Source: Flavobacterium sp. ov086 (lineage in GTDB: Bacteria; Bacteroidota; Bacteroidia; Flavobacteriales; Flavobacteriaceae). Taken from it: a stretch of DNA of 60,319 nucleotides. Shown in pieces: positions 16,977 through 25,447 of this stretch. How positions within the stretch are numbered: position 1 is the stretch's first letter; every line of letters begins with the position of its first letter. A model generated the notes under the pieces. The model was not told where the DNA came from, made no database searches, and saw only the letters and a list, made by a program, of their open reading frames with translations. The DNA lies in assembly GCF_900187965.1 (NCBI RefSeq), contig NZ_FZNL01000029.1, positions 1 through 60,319 on the forward strand, in the 5' to 3' direction. Position numbers and translations under genes: made by a program.

Positions 16977-18023
16977 TTGAAAGCAACTTACCACAAATAC
17001 ATGCTCGAGTTTAAGCGTCCTTCGGGAACTTCCCGTGGCATTATGACCGAGAAAGAAACCTGGTTTATTATTCTTGAAGAGAACGGTAAAAAAGGAATAG
17101 GTGAGTGCGGTATACTTCGTGGTTTGAGTGCCGATGACCGTGATGATTATGAAAAAAAACTACAATGGGCTTGCCAGAATATTCATTTGGGAGAAACGGC
17201 ACTTTGGGAAGCTTTACCAGAATTTCCGTCCATACAATTCGGGATTGAAACGGCTTTTTTATCCCTAAAAAGTGAAACTCCATATTTGTTATTTCCATCA
17301 CATTTTGCAAATAATTCAAGATCGATAGTTATAAACGGTTTAGTATGGATGGGCGAAGCTTCCTTCATGAAAGAGCAAATCGAAGAAAAAATCGCCACAG
17401 GTTTTAGGTGTGTAAAACTTAAAATTGGAGCTATAGATTTCGAAAAAGAATTAGAATTATTGCACTTTATCAGAAGTCATTTTTCGGCTGAGGAAATAGA
17501 GATTCGGGTTGATGCTAATGGTGCTTTTGCTTTAAATGAAGCTTTAGATAAACTGGAGCAACTTAATAAATTCCAACTGCATAGTATCGAACAGCCTATA
17601 AAAAAAGGAAACATTCAAGCAATGTCCGATTTATGTAAAAACACTCCGTTTCCTATTGCGCTGGATGAAGAATTAATTGGAATATTTTCTTTAGAAGAAA
17701 AAGAAAAATTATTACTTCAAATCAAACCACAATACATTATCCTAAAACCAAGCTTCATTGGAGGATTTAGAGGAACAAAAGAATGGATTGATTTAGCTGA
17801 TAAATACAATATTGGTTGGTGGATAACATCAGCATTAGAAAGCAATATCGGACTAAATGCAATTGCACAATGGACATTTTTACAAAATTCTAAAATGCCA
17901 CAAGGTTTAGGAACCGGAGCACTTTATACCAATAATTTTGATTGTCCGCTTGAAGTTTCTCAAGGACAATTATGGTACAATATATCTAAAAAATGGGATT
18001 CCAGCTTTATTGACAAAGCATAA
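16977..18023 (+). CDS. menC: MenC, o-succinylbenzoate synthase (enolase superfamily)
   Basis: About 349 residues from a TTG at 16977, giving MKATYHKYMLEFKRPSGTSR, the N-terminus expected of Flavobacterium MenC. A GTG at 16950 is in frame but lies inside a repeat arm, and an ATG exists at 17001. Catalytic residues of the enolase barrel are visible: Lys147/Lys149 (VKLKIG), Asp179 and Asn181 (RVDANG), Glu205 (SIEQP), Asp230 (ALDEE) and Lys257 (LKPSF). It dehydrates SHCHC to o-succinylbenzoate. The enzyme family also includes dipeptide epimerases, but the men context favours MenC. A terminator starts at its stop codon. Confidence 0.9.
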   Translation: MKATYHKYMLEFKRPSGTSRGIMTEKETWFIILEENGKKGIGECGILRGLSADDRDDYEKKLQWACQNIHLGETALWEALPEFPSIQFGIETAFLSLKSETPYLLFPSHFANNSRSIVINGLVWMGEASFMKEQIEEKIATGFRCVKLKIGAIDFEKELELLHFIRSHFSAEEIEIRVDANGAFALNEALDKLEQLNKFQLHSIEQPIKKGNIQAMSDLCKNTPFPIALDEELIGIFSLEEKEKLLLQIKPQYIILKPSFIGGFRGTKEWIDLADKYNIGWWITSALESNIGLNAIAQWTFLQNSKMPQGLGTGALYTNNFDCPLEVSQGQLWYNISKKWDSSFIDKA

Positions 18024-18049
18024 AAAAACTGGCCGTTAAGCCAGTTTTT
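18024..18049. terminator. Bidirectional terminator after menC
   Basis: AAAAACTGGC (18024-18033) pairs with GCCAGTTTTT (18040-18049) around a six-base loop. It lies directly after the menC TAA and serves the convergent gene at 18070 as well. Confidence 0.88.
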
Positions 18050-18069
18050 CAGGTTATTATAATCGTGGT

Positions 18070-18621
18070 TTATTCTTTTCCGCCATCAAGAGAATCTTGC
18101 CAGTCTTTTAATTCCTGCCATTTTCCCTGATAAGCAAGCTGAGCCTGTTTTGCCCAGGTTCCGGGATTATGAATCGCAAAATTTTCACCACCCGCATCCA
18201 AAATTTCTTGTGATTTATGCGTTGGAGTTTCTGATAGCGCCAACCATGTTTTAATTCCGGCGTTATGATATAGTTCCTCAATTTTAGGTCCAATTCCTTC
18301 AACGACTTTCAGATCATTTTCTTTAACTTTTTTACCAAAAACGCTTGCTGCAAGTGCTCCATCAAAAACTATTGCAGGAGCAGCATTTGCTGCAAAAGAT
18401 TGTATAGATGGTGCTATTTTTGCCTTAGCAGCCAAATCAGCTTCCAGTGAAGCAATTTTAGCATTTAAACTACGTGTATTTGCTTTACAAGCATCCAAAT
18501 CTGCTTGTAGTGACAAGGCAAGAGAATCATCTCCTTTAGAATTCATTCTTCCCAGTAAGTAACCTAAAATTCCACAGATTAACCCTACTAATGCAGGTAT
18601 TAAGATACAAGGTATATTCAT
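18070..18621 (-). CDS. Membrane-anchored helix-hairpin-helix-like protein, copy A
   Basis: 183 residues. One N-terminal transmembrane helix (MNIPCILIPALVGLICGILGYLLG) is followed by a coiled-coil stretch at about 35-70 (LSLQADLDACKANTRSLNAK, then IASLEADLAA). The C-terminal domain at about 100-180 contains VVEGIGPKIEELYHNAGIKTW, a helix-hairpin-helix-like motif. Its tail (NPGTWAKQAQLAYQGKWQEL) resembles the C-terminal extension seen on many Bacteroidota L21 ribosomal proteins. The role is unknown; it could tether an envelope complex. It is 20 bases downstream of the OmpA-like gene and clearly paralogous to the gene at 21291. Confidence 0.75.
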   Translation of the reverse strand: MNIPCILIPALVGLICGILGYLLGRMNSKGDDSLALSLQADLDACKANTRSLNAKIASLEADLAAKAKIAPSIQSFAANAAPAIVFDGALAASVFGKKVKENDLKVVEGIGPKIEELYHNAGIKTWLALSETPTHKSQEILDAGGENFAIHNPGTWAKQAQLAYQGKWQELKDWQDSLDGGKE

Positions 18622-18641
18622 AATAGTATATTTTTGATTAA

Positions 18642-19553
18642 TTATTTGATTGTAATAACAGTTCTTCTGTTGTTTGCTTTGCCCTCAGCAGTAGTGTTTT
18701 CGCCAATTGGTTCATCCGGACCTTTTGATTCTGTTGTAATACGACTGCCTTCGATACCATTTTTAGACAAATAACTTTTAGAAAATTCAGCACGTTTTTG
18801 CCCAAGAACAATATTAGAGTCACGGTTTCCAACATTATCGCTATGTCCAACAGCCAGAATAACGGCATCTTTAACATGCTCCATATATTTCACCAAATCG
18901 GCTACTTTTTGTTTCTCAACAGCTGTCAATTTATAGCTGGACTTATTGGTACTGAAGTGTAAAATTAACGGATCACCATTAATTTTATCTTTCAAGATAA
19001 CCCATTCATCCGTAACGGCTGGAGTTGCTTCTGCAGCAGCAAACGTATAATCGGCAGGCCCTAAAAGGGTATCTCCATCCATTTTCCATTTATCTTTAAT
19101 CTCTCCCTTAGTATCAAACTGAGCATCAGGTAAACCTTTAGAAACAAAGAATTTTTTAATATCATTTGCCCTCGCCAGGCCTAGATTTTCAAAAGTCGTC
19201 GTATTTGTTTCATCAGAAGTAGCATAACCGGTGATGGTAACTTTTTGCTTAGGATTTGCAATCAAAAATGTTTTAAGATTTTCAATTCCAATTGATACAG
19301 AATCACTAACAGGCAGAACTACTGCAAAACTGTTTTTAAGGAACTTGATGTTATCATTACTTTGATAATCAATTCCGGAACCATTTAGAATAAAAGGGAC
19401 AATAACAACGTCCTGGGCCACAACAACCGGTACTTTTTCAGTATCACCTGCTGGTGTTTTCATAGTACAATTGCAACACAAATTCACATACAAAAAAGTA
19501 CCTAAAATGATTGTTATTGCAATGCCTAATAGATAAAGTGCTTTTTTAGACAT
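18642..19553 (-). CDS. OmpA-family protein with two OmpA-like domains, copy A
   Basis: 303 residues. An N-terminal membrane anchor (LYLLGIAITIILGTFLYVNL, followed by CCNCTM) precedes two OmpA-like regions. The first, at about 60-150, has KVTITGYATSDETN and LGLARANDIKKFFVSKGL. The second, at about 195-303, has VILAVGHSDNVGNRDSN, LGQKRAEFSKSYLSKNGI and NNRRTVITIK. Such domains bind peptidoglycan non-covalently in the periplasm. A TAAATTTG box on the minus strand at 19584-19577 lies about 24 bases ahead of the ATG. It forms a two-gene operon with the HhH-like gene and is duplicated at 21915. Confidence 0.85.
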   Translation of the reverse strand: MSKKALYLLGIAITIILGTFLYVNLCCNCTMKTPAGDTEKVPVVVAQDVVIVPFILNGSGIDYQSNDNIKFLKNSFAVVLPVSDSVSIGIENLKTFLIANPKQKVTITGYATSDETNTTTFENLGLARANDIKKFFVSKGLPDAQFDTKGEIKDKWKMDGDTLLGPADYTFAAAEATPAVTDEWVILKDKINGDPLILHFSTNKSSYKLTAVEKQKVADLVKYMEHVKDAVILAVGHSDNVGNRDSNIVLGQKRAEFSKSYLSKNGIEGSRITTESKGPDEPIGENTTAEGKANNRRTVITIK

Positions 19554-19754
19554 AAGTGATGAAGTTAAGATTCTATCAAATTTAACAAAAAAATAAATAC
19601 AGAATGAATTAATAATTAGTTATTTTAAAGTTACATACCTAATTATGAGATAATTAAACAGGTGTGTTATAAATAAGTCAGGATAGTCACAAATCACAAT
19701 TTTATGACACGATTAAATTGAGTAACTTGCATTAAAAATTAATTTAAACACGAA

Positions 19755-20237
19755 ATGGTCGAGATAGAAAGAAAGTTTCTTGTGAAATCTGATGATTTCA
19801 AAGAACAGGCTTTTACCCAAAATAGAATAGCTCAGGGCTACCTAAGTTCTGCACCCGAAAGAACTGTAAGAGTTAGAATTAAAGGCGAAAGAGGCTTTAT
19901 AACTATAAAGGGAATAGGCCAACATGGTGGAATGACTCGTTTTGAATGGGAAAATGAAATTCCGATTGGTGAAGCTCAGGAATTGCTTAAATTATGTGAG
20001 AAAGGCAAAATTGAAAAGACACGTTTCGAAATAAAATCAGGAAAACACACCTTTGAAGTAGACGAATTTTATGGTGAAAACGAGGGCTTAGTAATGGCTG
20101 AGATCGAATTAGAATCTGAAACAGAATCTTTTGAAAAACCGGATTGGTTAGGAGAAGAGGTAACCAATGATGAAAGATATTACAACGCTTATTTGAGTAA
20201 AAATCCTTTTAAATACTGGGAGAAATATGAATTATGA
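19755..20237 (+). CDS. CYTH-domain protein (triphosphate tunnel metalloenzyme)
   Basis: 160 residues comprising one CYTH domain. The N-terminal ExExK signature is visible as EIERKFLV. Basic strands RTVRVRIKGERGFITIKG and the acidic strands FEVDEFYGENEGLVMAEIEL line the triphosphate tunnel. Family members of this short bacterial type hydrolyse inorganic triphosphate or act as class IV adenylyl cyclases; the residues alone do not settle which. The stop codon overlaps the ATG of the next gene (ATGA at 20234-20237), so translation is coupled with YpdA. Confidence 0.92.
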   Translation: MVEIERKFLVKSDDFKEQAFTQNRIAQGYLSSAPERTVRVRIKGERGFITIKGIGQHGGMTRFEWENEIPIGEAQELLKLCEKGKIEKTRFEIKSGKHTFEVDEFYGENEGLVMAEIELESETESFEKPDWLGEEVTNDERYYNAYLSKNPFKYWEKYEL

Positions 20238-21199
20238 GAGAATATGATTTAATCATTGTTGGAGGCGGACCAATTGGACTTGCTTGCGCAATTGAAGCTC
20301 AGAAGAAAAATTTACGTTATTTAATTCTCGAAAAAGGCGCCATTGTAAACAGTATTTTTAATTATCCTTTGTACATGACTTTTTTTTCTACAGCAGAAAG
20401 ACTTGAGATAGGGGATATTCCGTTTAACTGTCTGGCTCCAAAGCCCGGACGTCAGGAAGCGTTGGAATATTACAGAAATATCCATCGCTATTTTAACTTT
20501 TCAATCCATTTATTTGAAAAAGTAACGCAAGTACATAAACTGGAAAACTCTTTATTTAAAGTAACAACAGACAAAGCTTTATATGCAGCTAAAAATGTTA
20601 TTATTGCAACTGGTTTCTATGACATTCCGATAGAGATGAATCTAAAAGGAGAGGAGTTGCCTAAAGTTCGCCATTATTATAAAGAAGCACACGAATATGC
20701 TTTTAGAAATATTCTTGTGGTTGGCGCCAATAATTCATCTGTTGATGCTGCCTTAGAATGTTGGAGAAAAGGAGCTAATGTTACTATGGTGATCCGAAAA
20801 AACGAAATAAACAATCGTGTAAAATATTGGGTTAAACCCGATATCGAAAACCGAATTGCCGAAGGAAATATAAAAGCTTATTTCGAATCGAATATTACTG
20901 AAATTCGTGATAATGAAGTAGAAATTGAAACTCCAGACGGAAAAGTTATCATAGAAAATGATTTTGTTCTGGCTTTAACCGGATACAAACCAGATTTAAC
21001 TTTTCTTGAAAAAATGGGAATTAAATTATCCGAAGATGCACTAAAAACGCCATCTTACAATCCTGAAACAATGGAAACAAACATTGAAGGATTATTTCTG
21101 GCAGGAGTTGTCTGTGGCGGAATGCAGACTCATAAATGGTTTATTGAAAATTCGCGTATTCATGCCAATATGATTGTTGACTATATTACTTCAAAATAG
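20234..21199 (+). CDS. ypdA: YpdA-type FAD/NADPH disulfide reductase
   Basis: 321 residues. The N-terminal dinucleotide fold IIVGGGPIGLACAIEAQ (about 8-24) binds FAD. A second nucleotide motif, VVGANNSSVDAALECWRKGA (about 160-180), binds NADPH. A late FAD motif is NIEGLFLAGVVCGGMQTHKWF. The family includes Staphylococcus YpdA, which reduces bacillithiol disulfide; there is no CxxC pair of the thioredoxin reductase type, as expected. Whether this strain makes bacillithiol cannot be seen here. It overlaps the CYTH gene by four bases and is followed by a terminator. Confidence 0.9.
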   Translation: MREYDLIIVGGGPIGLACAIEAQKKNLRYLILEKGAIVNSIFNYPLYMTFFSTAERLEIGDIPFNCLAPKPGRQEALEYYRNIHRYFNFSIHLFEKVTQVHKLENSLFKVTTDKALYAAKNVIIATGFYDIPIEMNLKGEELPKVRHYYKEAHEYAFRNILVVGANNSSVDAALECWRKGANVTMVIRKNEINNRVKYWVKPDIENRIAEGNIKAYFESNITEIRDNEVEIETPDGKVIIENDFVLALTGYKPDLTFLEKMGIKLSEDALKTPSYNPETMETNIEGLFLAGVVCGGMQTHKWFIENSRIHANMIVDYITSK

Positions 21200-21246
21200 A
21201 ACCTAATTTTTCTATCTGTATCAACTTCTTACTTTAAAAGATAAAT

Positions 21247-21277
21247 GAAAAAGAGCTGATCAAAACCAGCTCTTTTC
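21247..21277. terminator. Bidirectional terminator after ypdA
   Basis: GAAAAAGAGCTG (21247-21258) pairs with CAGCTCTTTTC (21267-21277). It lies between ypdA and the convergent gene ending at 21291. Confidence 0.85.
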
Positions 21278-21290
21278 TTGTACTTAATTA

Positions 21291-21899
21291 CTATTCTTTG
21301 CCACCGTCAAGAATATCTTGCCATTCTTTTAGTTCTTGCCATTTTCCAAGAAAAGCCAGTTCTGCTTGTCTTGCCCAGGTTCCCGGATTATGTAAAGAAA
21401 AACCTTCTCCAGCTGCATCCAGAATAGCTTGTAATTTTTCAGTAGAAGTTTCAGATAGTGTTAGCCACGTATTAATTCCGGCATAATTAAATAATTCTTC
21501 AATTTTTGGACCAATTCCTTCTACTATTTTTAAATCATTTATTTTAATTTTTTTTCCAAAAACGCTAGAAGCGAGCTCACTATTAAAAAGAACTATCGGA
21601 GTAACTTTTGAAGCAAATGAACTAACATTATTGGTTTCAGAAGTAGATCTTGCTTCTAAATTTGAAATTTTAGTATTTAATTTTACCCCATTAGATTTGC
21701 ATAATTCTAAATCAGATTCTAAAGTTACTATTTTAGCTTTTAGTTTTTGAGTAATTGATAAGCATTTATTTAATTCAGATTCTAATTCTACAGATTTCGA
21801 GTCATTTCCATCTTTTGAATTCATTTTTCCAATTAAGTAACCCAAAATTCCACAGATTAACCCTACCAGCGCGGGGATTAAGATACAAGGTATATTCAT
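21291..21899 (-). CDS. Membrane-anchored helix-hairpin-helix-like protein, copy B
   Basis: 202 residues, a paralog of the protein at 18070. The first 21 residues are identical (MNIPCILIPALVGLICGILG, then Y) and the C-terminal domain is closely similar (IVEGIGPKIEELFNYAGINT, NPGTWARQAELAFLGKWQEL, ILDGGKE). The central coiled coil is longer by about 20 residues (CLSITQKLKAKIVTLESDLE and following) and has diverged most. It sits 15 bases downstream of the second OmpA-like gene. The same unknown role is inferred: probably a membrane partner for the peptidoglycan-binding OmpA protein. Confidence 0.75.
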   Translation of the reverse strand: MNIPCILIPALVGLICGILGYLIGKMNSKDGNDSKSVELESELNKCLSITQKLKAKIVTLESDLELCKSNGVKLNTKISNLEARSTSETNNVSSFASKVTPIVLFNSELASSVFGKKIKINDLKIVEGIGPKIEELFNYAGINTWLTLSETSTEKLQAILDAAGEGFSLHNPGTWARQAELAFLGKWQELKEWQDILDGGKE

Positions 21900-21914
21900 G
21901 ATGTTTATGTTTTA

Positions 21915-22817
21915 TTATTTTATTGTAATTACAGTTCTTCTGTTTTTGGCCATTCCGGCTGCAGTATTATTGTCAGCAGCAGGAGCGTCAGGACCTTGTG
22001 ATTGTGTTTCTATTCGAGAAGCTTCAATTCCGTTTTTTATCAGATAGTCTTTAGTAAAATCGGCTCTTTTTTGTGCCAAAACTGTATTGGCATCGCGATT
22101 TCCAACATTATCAGAATGACCAACAATTAATACCCTCGCATCAGGAACTTGTTTTGTATAGCTGATAATATCGTTTATTTTTTGATTTTCTAAGGTGCTT
22201 AATTTATTATTTGACTGATTGGTGTTAAAGTATAAGACAAGCGGGCTTTTGTTTATTTTGTCTCTTAAAAGATCTAAATCAGTTGAATTTGAAGCTGCAG
22301 AAGTACTAAATATAAATTTGACAGGTCCAGAAAGAGTATCTCCTAATATTTGCCAGGAATCGACAAGTTCACCTTTGGTATCAAATTGCGATTCTGCCAA
22401 ACCTTTAGAAACAAAAAATGTTTTGACATCATTAGCACGTGCTAAACCTAAATTTTCAAATTTAGTTGCATTCTCTTCGTTACTCATTGCGTATCCGGTA
22501 ATGGTGATTTTCTGGTTGGGATTTTCCAGTAAGACATCTTTTAGAGCTTCAACACCAATAGAAATAGAATCACTTATTGGTTCTAACAGCGCAGAGTTGT
22601 TCTGTAAGAAATTAAAGTTATCATTGCATTGATAGTTAATTCCTGAACCATCCAAGAAAAACGGAGTCTGATTTCGCTCCGGAGTTTTGACAATATTTGT
22701 TGTATTATCAGTAGTTTTTGTTGGCACGCAGCAACTACAGCAAAATTTCAGGTACAATATAGTTCCCAAAATAATCGTTACTACAATGCCTAATAAGTAA
22801 AATAATTTCTTAGACAT
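21915..22817 (-). CDS. OmpA-family protein with two OmpA-like domains, copy B
   Basis: 300 residues, a paralog of the protein at 18642 along its whole length. It shares the anchor (LFYLLGIVVTIILGTILYLK, CCSCC), the first domain (KITITGYAMSNEEN, LGLARANDVKTFFVSKGL) and the second (VLIVGHSDNVGNRDAN, LAQKRADFTKDYLIKNGI, KNRRTVITIK). The Cys cluster after the anchor is kept in both copies. A TATTTTTG box on the minus strand (22847-22840) about 23 bases upstream matches the -7 consensus. Divergence between the copies suggests an old duplication. Confidence 0.85.
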   Translation of the reverse strand: MSKKLFYLLGIVVTIILGTILYLKFCCSCCVPTKTTDNTTNIVKTPERNQTPFFLDGSGINYQCNDNFNFLQNNSALLEPISDSISIGVEALKDVLLENPNQKITITGYAMSNEENATKFENLGLARANDVKTFFVSKGLAESQFDTKGELVDSWQILGDTLSGPVKFIFSTSAASNSTDLDLLRDKINKSPLVLYFNTNQSNNKLSTLENQKINDIISYTKQVPDARVLIVGHSDNVGNRDANTVLAQKRADFTKDYLIKNGIEASRIETQSQGPDAPAADNNTAAGMAKNRRTVITIK

Positions 22818-22995
22818 AACATTGAGTTTAAAATTCTTACAAAAATAAGCATTAAACTTAAGAAAGAGATCTTAAAATAATTATTTTTCTTGTTAAAACT
22901 ATTAAATAGAGAAGTTTAAGTTTAGAAAATACATTTAATTTTCTAAACTTAGACTTTTATTAAAATTTTATTCTGACTTTTTTAAGAAAAGTGAT

Positions 22996-24564
22996 TTAAG
23001 AACTACAGGAAAGCATAGAACAACCTACTTTAGATCTTGCCCAATCTGGACGTTTTGCAAACCATTTTTCGTATTCAGGTTGTTCGTTATAAGGTTTTTG
23101 CAATAGCAAGTACAATTCATTTATCAAAGAGTAATCACCTTGATCAGCGGCGTCAATAGCCAATTGAGACATATAATTTCTTAAAACATATTTTGGATTG
23201 ATTGCATTCATTTTTTCTAAACGCTCCTTATCCGAAAGTTTCTCTGTATTTAATCTTTGAATATAAAGAGTAAACCAATTATTCCAGGAATCTAATATCC
23301 CACCCGAAATTTGCTCTGGAATATAAAAAGAATACTGAATTTTTTCCATCGCTTTTTCAACAGAATCCGACTTCTGAACTGTGCTTAAATTTCTAAAAAA
23401 GATTGTCATATCCGTTTCCGATAATTGTAAAGCTGTTTCCAGATTCGCAATTAATTCATCATCAGTTTCACTAGAAGTAAACAATCCTAATTTGCTTAAA
23501 AACATAAGTTTATAATCAGAATTAAAATCTATTATAAACGATTCAAGTATGTCTTCCAGAGGTTTGGTATCGTTAATTAGAGGGTAAATTGCATTTGCCA
23601 GTTGATATAAATTCCACTGTGCAATTTGCGGCTGATTCCCAAAACGATATCTTCTGTATTGGCTGTCTGTTGTGTTTGGAGTCCAATTTGGATCGTAATT
23701 CTCTAACCATCCATAAGGACCATAATCTATCGTAATTCCGTGAACAGACATATTATCCGTATTCATCACACCATGTACAAAACCAACACGCTGCCAATGC
23801 AAAATCATTTCGCGGGTTTTATCAGCAACGGTTTTAAAGAACTGCAAATATTGTTCTTTTGGTTCTCCTTTAATTTCCGGAAAATAATGTTTGATATTAT
23901 ATTCAATAAATTGTTTCAGATTTTTAAGCTCATTTCGTGCTGTCAGCATTTCAAAACTTCCAAAACGAATGAACGATGGTGCCACACGACAAACAATCGC
24001 TCCTTTTTCATAAGCCGGATTTCCGTTGTACAAAATATCACGTAAAACTTCGTTACCAGACAACATTAAGGATAGTGATCGGGTAGTGGGAATTCCAAGA
24101 TAATACATTGCTTCGGCACATAAATATTCTCTAACCGAAGATCTCAAAACCGCCAAACCATCGGCAGTTCTTGAATATGGAGTTTTTCCGGCACCTTTTA
24201 GCTGAAGTGTGAAAAACTGATTGTCATTTTCTACTTCTGCTAAATTAATAGCGCGTCCATCACCCAATTGTCCGGCCCAATTTCCAAATTGATGACCTGC
24301 ATAACACATCGCATACGGACGAGTTTCTGGAAGAATTTCTTTCCCTGAAAAAACATTCAAAAACGATTCAGATTGAATTTCATCAGAAGTAATTCCAACT
24401 AATTCAGCAACTTCCTCTGAAGCATGAATTAATTGTGGATTTGATGGTTTTGTTGGATTCACATACGAAAAAAGCGCATTTGATACCTGACGAACTTCAT
24501 TTACTTCGTTAGTATCTGCAGGTAATTCAGCTGTAAATCTGTTATTTATCTTTAAATTTTTCAT
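22996..24564 (-). CDS. selO: SelO (YdiU) protein adenylyltransferase
   Basis: 522 residues, the normal length for SelO pseudokinases, which transfer AMP from ATP to protein Ser/Thr/Tyr hydroxyls. Diagnostic stretches are GHQFGNWAGQLGDGRAINLA (about 90-110), LKGAGKTPYSRTADGLAVLR (the inverted ATP-binding pocket), and then SSVREYLCAEAMYYLGIPTT. The metal-binding region is HGVMNTDNMSVHGITIDYGP, followed by YGWLENYDPNW. The extreme C-terminus is Cys-rich (CSMLSCSS), the position that carries selenocysteine in animal SelO; here it is Cys. It lies upstream of msrA on the opposite-reading order of the same strand, with a repeat between. Confidence 0.95.
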   Translation of the reverse strand: MKNLKINNRFTAELPADTNEVNEVRQVSNALFSYVNPTKPSNPQLIHASEEVAELVGITSDEIQSESFLNVFSGKEILPETRPYAMCYAGHQFGNWAGQLGDGRAINLAEVENDNQFFTLQLKGAGKTPYSRTADGLAVLRSSVREYLCAEAMYYLGIPTTRSLSLMLSGNEVLRDILYNGNPAYEKGAIVCRVAPSFIRFGSFEMLTARNELKNLKQFIEYNIKHYFPEIKGEPKEQYLQFFKTVADKTREMILHWQRVGFVHGVMNTDNMSVHGITIDYGPYGWLENYDPNWTPNTTDSQYRRYRFGNQPQIAQWNLYQLANAIYPLINDTKPLEDILESFIIDFNSDYKLMFLSKLGLFTSSETDDELIANLETALQLSETDMTIFFRNLSTVQKSDSVEKAMEKIQYSFYIPEQISGGILDSWNNWFTLYIQRLNTEKLSDKERLEKMNAINPKYVLRNYMSQLAIDAADQGDYSLINELYLLLQKPYNEQPEYEKWFAKRPDWARSKVGCSMLSCSS

Positions 24565-24629
24565 TCTATTTTTTATTTCTTGTCACTTCCGATATTAAAG
24601 ATTGGAAAGATTTCATTATTTGAAAAACT

Positions 24630-24688
24630 GCCACGAATTCACGAATTTATTTTAAAAAACTATGCGCAATCAATCGTGAATTCGTGGC
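24630..24688. repeat. Dispersed inverted repeat, copy 3 (GCCACGAATTCAC family)
   Basis: GCCACGAATTCAC at 24630-24642 and GTGAATTCGTGGC at 24676-24688 are exact reverse complements. A T-run follows on the plus side and the element sits between msrA and selO, so on the minus strand it separates the two genes. Confidence 0.8.
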
Positions 24689-24731
24689 TATTTTTTTAGA
24701 TCGTTATAATAAAATCTGTAACAAACCTTTA

Positions 24732-25265
24732 TTAATCTGCTAATTGCTTAGCGTACATTTTTTTTAGTTTTTGAATTTTCGGATCGATTACGATTTGACA
24801 ATAACGAGCATCCTGATTGTTGTTGTAATAGTTTTGATGATCTTCTTCGGCTTCGTAGAATACTTCAAATTCAACTAATTGCGTTACAATTGGATCTTCA
24901 TAAAAAGGTTTAACTTCTTCAAAAACCTGCTCTGCAATTACTTTTTGTTCTTCGTCATGATACAAAACAATAGAACGATATTGTGTTCCAACATCTGCAC
25001 CTTGGCGGTTTAGAGTTGTAGGATCATGACTTGTCATGAATATGAAAATTAAATCATGATATGAAATTATGTCAGGATTAAAGGTTACTTGTATGACTTC
25101 TGCATGACCGGTCCTGCCAGTGCAAACTTCACGATACGGAGGATTTTTGATAAACCCGCCTGAATAACCTGATTTTAAAGATTCTACACCTTTTAAACGC
25201 TGAATTACAGCTTCTATACACCAAAAACATCCACCACCAAAAGTAGCTACTGATAAATTTCCCAT
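24732..25265 (-). CDS. msrA: MsrA, peptide methionine-(S)-sulfoxide reductase
   Basis: 177 residues. The catalytic motif GGGCFWC has Cys13 as the attacking residue. Other MsrA hallmarks are GYSGGFIKNPPYREVCTGRT, GHAEVIQVTFNP and FMTSHDPTTLNRQGADVGTQ. It reduces oxidised methionine in proteins in the cytoplasm with thioredoxin as donor. There is no fused MsrB domain. It is upstream of selO on the same strand, with a 167-base gap holding an inverted repeat, so separate or partly coupled transcription is possible. Confidence 0.96.
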   Translation of the reverse strand: MGNLSVATFGGGCFWCIEAVIQRLKGVESLKSGYSGGFIKNPPYREVCTGRTGHAEVIQVTFNPDIISYHDLIFIFMTSHDPTTLNRQGADVGTQYRSIVLYHDEEQKVIAEQVFEEVKPFYEDPIVTQLVEFEVFYEAEEDHQNYYNNNQDARYCQIVIDPKIQKLKKMYAKQLAD

Positions 25266-25418
25266 AAATGTTATAGTTAAAGTTTTACATGCCCTATTAA
25301 TCCGATAGAATATTATGACGATTTATTCAAAAAAAGACTATTTAATTAAAGATACTAAAAGGTTATCTAATGTTTTGAAGTTTACAATTGATAAATTCGC
25401 AATTCTATAAAAAAGCAA

Positions 25419-25426
25419 TATATTTG
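25419..25426 (+). promoter_or_regulatory. Promoter -7 box deciding the aminotransferase start
   Basis: TATATTTG matches TAnnTTTG. Transcription would begin near 25432, downstream of the in-frame TTG at 25388 and upstream of the ATG at 25448, so the ATG is preferred. A TTC about 20 bases ahead (25396-25398) could be the -33 box. Confidence 0.5.
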
Positions 25427-25447
25427 CAATTAAACTCAGGCACACTA

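Noticed and set aside
22219..22632. 137-codon open frame antisense to the second OmpA-like gene
   Set aside because: It lies wholly inside a clear OmpA-family gene on the other strand, and its translation has no recognisable domain or start context.
23000..23020. Possible selenocysteine at the SelO C-terminus
   Set aside because: The codons give Cys (CSMLSCSS) with a normal stop; there is no in-frame TGA or adjacent SECIS-like hairpin.
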